Shown here one piece after another: positions 62,500 to 64,000 of a stretch of DNA of 64,000 bases. The translations under genes were made by a program, and so were the position numbers. The notes under the pieces were generated by a model. That model did not search any database, had not been told where the DNA came from, and saw only the letters and a list, made by a program, of their open reading frames with translations. Source of the stretch: Pseudomonas sp. P5_109. GTDB lineage: Bacteria > Pseudomonadota > Gammaproteobacteria > Pseudomonadales > Pseudomonadaceae. Location: the NCBI RefSeq assembly GCF_034009455.1, contig NZ_CP125380.1:1529001-1593000 (forward strand), written 5' to 3'. Every line of letters begins with the position of its first letter. Position 1 is the stretch's first letter.

Positions 62500-62993
62500 G
62501 ATCGGACCTTGAACAATAGGGTTCCGATTAGGCGCGAGAGACCCGAAGGGCACAAATCAGAAAGTCCGGGGTGGTATTTAGAATTCAAATACAAGTTGCT
62601 CCGACAGAGGCGCCACCCAACAGCCAAATGTTTAGCCAGATCACATCCAAGGTTCTTCAAATCCTGATTTAACGACTCAACCCATCGTGTGACGCTGCGG
62701 GTCATCTGTTTTCTGCGGTTCTCTCTATGGACGGTTGGCCAGTCGTAATCCACCTCAAGGCATCCACCGACGCTCGTGCGTCGAGCCTTGGTCGTCGGTT
62801 CACGCCCGCCACCGCGCCAAACCTCTCTGCACTTCCTTCTGAACTGGCTTTTTGGGCGCTGTGGCATTGCCGCCATGCGCGCCCGCCGGATTCCTGCTTT
62901 TTCCGCTGATTGTTCCTACATTTTCCGGCTGATGCCGGGATTAAAGCGCGGGTGCTTTTGCGTACCCGCCTGACACGGAAAAAGAGAGTTTCC
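62500..62993. promoter_or_regulatory. Divergent region between CynX-type gene and glutamine synthetase-like gene
   Basis: A 494-base spacer. It has promoters for both directions, and no clear gene. Open frames on the minus strand lack ribosome-binding sites and recognisable domains. The part near 62600-62760 has an odd, codon-like texture and might be a relic. Confidence 0.4.
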
Positions 62994-64000
62994 ATGAGTA
63001 GTGCCACGACCTCGTTTGCCACCCAGCAAGAAGCCCTGACCTTTCTGCAGCAGAACCCGGATGTTGAAATGTTCGAGCTGTTCATCCTCGACAACAACGG
63101 AGTGCCGCGCGGCAAGCTGCTGCATCGTGACGAGTTGCTCGCGGTGTATGAAAGCGGGCGGCCATTGCCGAGCACCATCCTCGGCCTGACCATCAATGGC
63201 GATGACGTGGAAAACTCCGGGCTGGTCTGGGATGTCGGGGATATCGACTGCCGGGCCTACCCGATCAGCGGCAGTCTCACGCGTATGCCGTGGCGCCTGA
63301 TACCGACCGCGGCCGTGCAGGTCAGCATGCATCCGTCGGAGGGAATGCCCGCCACCATTGCCGATCCTCGTCATTTACTGGCGAAAGTCATCGAAGGTTT
63401 GCAGGCTGACGGTTATTACCCGGTCATGGCGGCGGAGCTGGAGTTCTACCTGCTGGATCAGCAGCGCGACAGCAACGGCCGGCCGCAACCGGCACGGGAT
63501 GTCGATGGCGGGCGTCCGCGTGGTACCCAGGTCTATGGGTTGCGTGAACTTGAACAGATCGAACCGTTCCTGGCCGATCTGTACAGCGCCTGCAAGCTCC
63601 AGGGGATTCCGGCGCGCACGGCCATTTCCGAATACGCACCGGGGCAGGTGGAAATCACCCTCGAACACCGCACCGACGCGCTGCAGGCGATGGATGAAGC
63701 GGTGCGCTACAAGCGCCTGGTCAAGGGAGTGGCACACAAGCACGGCATGACCGCCTGCTTCATGGCCAAGCCCTTCGATGACCTGGCCGGCACCGGGATG
63801 CACATGCACGTGAGCCTGGCGGACAAGGACGGCAACAACCTCTTTGCCAGCGAAGCCCCGGATGGCACGCCGCTGCTCAAGCAGGCTGTCGCAGGCATGC
63901 TCAGTACCTTGCTCGATTCGCTATTGCTGTTCTGCCCGAACGCCAACTCCTACCGTCGATTCCAGGCCAACAGCTATGCGCCCCTGGCGGCCACCTGGGG
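62994..64000 (+). CDS. Glutamine synthetase family protein, gamma-glutamylputrescine synthetase-like (partial)
   Basis: About 335 codons are visible and the gene runs off the right edge. The beta-Grasp domain is at residues 20-120 (FELFILDNNGVPRGKLLHRDELL), and the catalytic domain begins AAELEFYLLD and YAPGQVEITLEHRTDAL, with AGTGMHMHVSL as the ATP/glutamate motif. The lack of the GS adenylylation site region and the N-terminal pattern fit PuuA/SpuI-type enzymes that glutamylate polyamines. ATG with AAAGAGAG site. The substrate is likely putrescine or another amine. Confidence 0.88.
   Translation, partial: MSSATTSFATQQEALTFLQQNPDVEMFELFILDNNGVPRGKLLHRDELLAVYESGRPLPSTILGLTINGDDVENSGLVWDVGDIDCRAYPISGSLTRMPWRLIPTAAVQVSMHPSEGMPATIADPRHLLAKVIEGLQADGYYPVMAAELEFYLLDQQRDSNGRPQPARDVDGGRPRGTQVYGLRELEQIEPFLADLYSACKLQGIPARTAISEYAPGQVEITLEHRTDALQAMDEAVRYKRLVKGVAHKHGMTACFMAKPFDDLAGTGMHMHVSLADKDGNNLFASEAPDGTPLLKQAVAGMLSTLLDSLLLFCPNANSYRRFQANSYAPLAATW

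Overview
The window is ordinary Pseudomonas chromosome, most likely from the P. fluorescens complex. The evidence is high GC, the algU-mucA-mucB-mucD locus without mucC, phaG, tctABC-opdH-tctDE, many LysR regulators, and dozens of Pseudomonas-type REP/REPIN palindromes (GTAGGAGC..., GTGGGAGCGGGC..., GTGGCGAGGG...). There are two tRNA genes (Gly-CCC, Ser-CGA), no rRNA, no CRISPR, and one insertion sequence.

Layout. 1-5.3 kb: MFS and DMT transporters, a LysR regulator, a LysE exporter, a PAS-GAF-GGDEF protein and small stress proteins. 5.3-12 kb is accessory: an orphan PD-ExK nuclease, tam, a 139-bp tandem REPIN array, a truncated hicB, a small gene with a strikingly structured leader, and a Fic gene lying between two 33-bp direct repeats beside tRNA-Gly. 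12-15.7 kb: phaG, rsuA, and a Cache-GGDEF cyclase overlapping a CWC protein gene. 16-26 kb: a minus-strand operon for an ABC transporter, two UAAP proteins, a urea/guanidine-type carboxylase and allophanate hydrolase, headed by a recognisable guanidine-I (ykkC) riboswitch. This makes it a guanidine assimilation operon. The carboxylase carries an in-frame REPIN. 26-29.3 kb: two Tyr-rich lipoproteins, an enoyl-CoA hydratase-type protein and ung. 29.3-37 kb: tricarboxylate uptake (tctABC, opdH, AbrB) with the divergent TctDE two-component system. 37-48.6 kb: housekeeping and envelope stress (HDOD, ygfZ, sdhE-ygfX, nadB, algU-mucABD, a BepA-like protease, a TusA-like protein, an AI-2E/PerM transporter). 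48.7-50.1 kb: an IS110/IS1111-type element inserted in a REP, with a frameshifted transposase. 50.2-55.3 kb: bcp, gcvR-like, then dapA-bamC-MBL-purC and tRNA-Ser. 55.3-64 kb: small secreted and cytoplasmic proteins, two LysR regulators, a CHMI gene whose 3' end is duplicated around an inserted methyltransferase, DMT and CynX-type transporters, and a glutamine-synthetase-like gene that runs off the end.

Most interesting: (i) the 3'-end duplication of the CHMI gene around a methyltransferase insert with AT-richer codon use; (ii) the REPIN domesticated inside the carboxylase reading frame; (iii) the att-like repeats beside tRNA-Gly that bracket Fic; (iv) the structured leader at 9.4-9.64 kb; (v) the orphan PD-ExK protein. 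I could not run searches, so family names rest on motif and sequence recognition.
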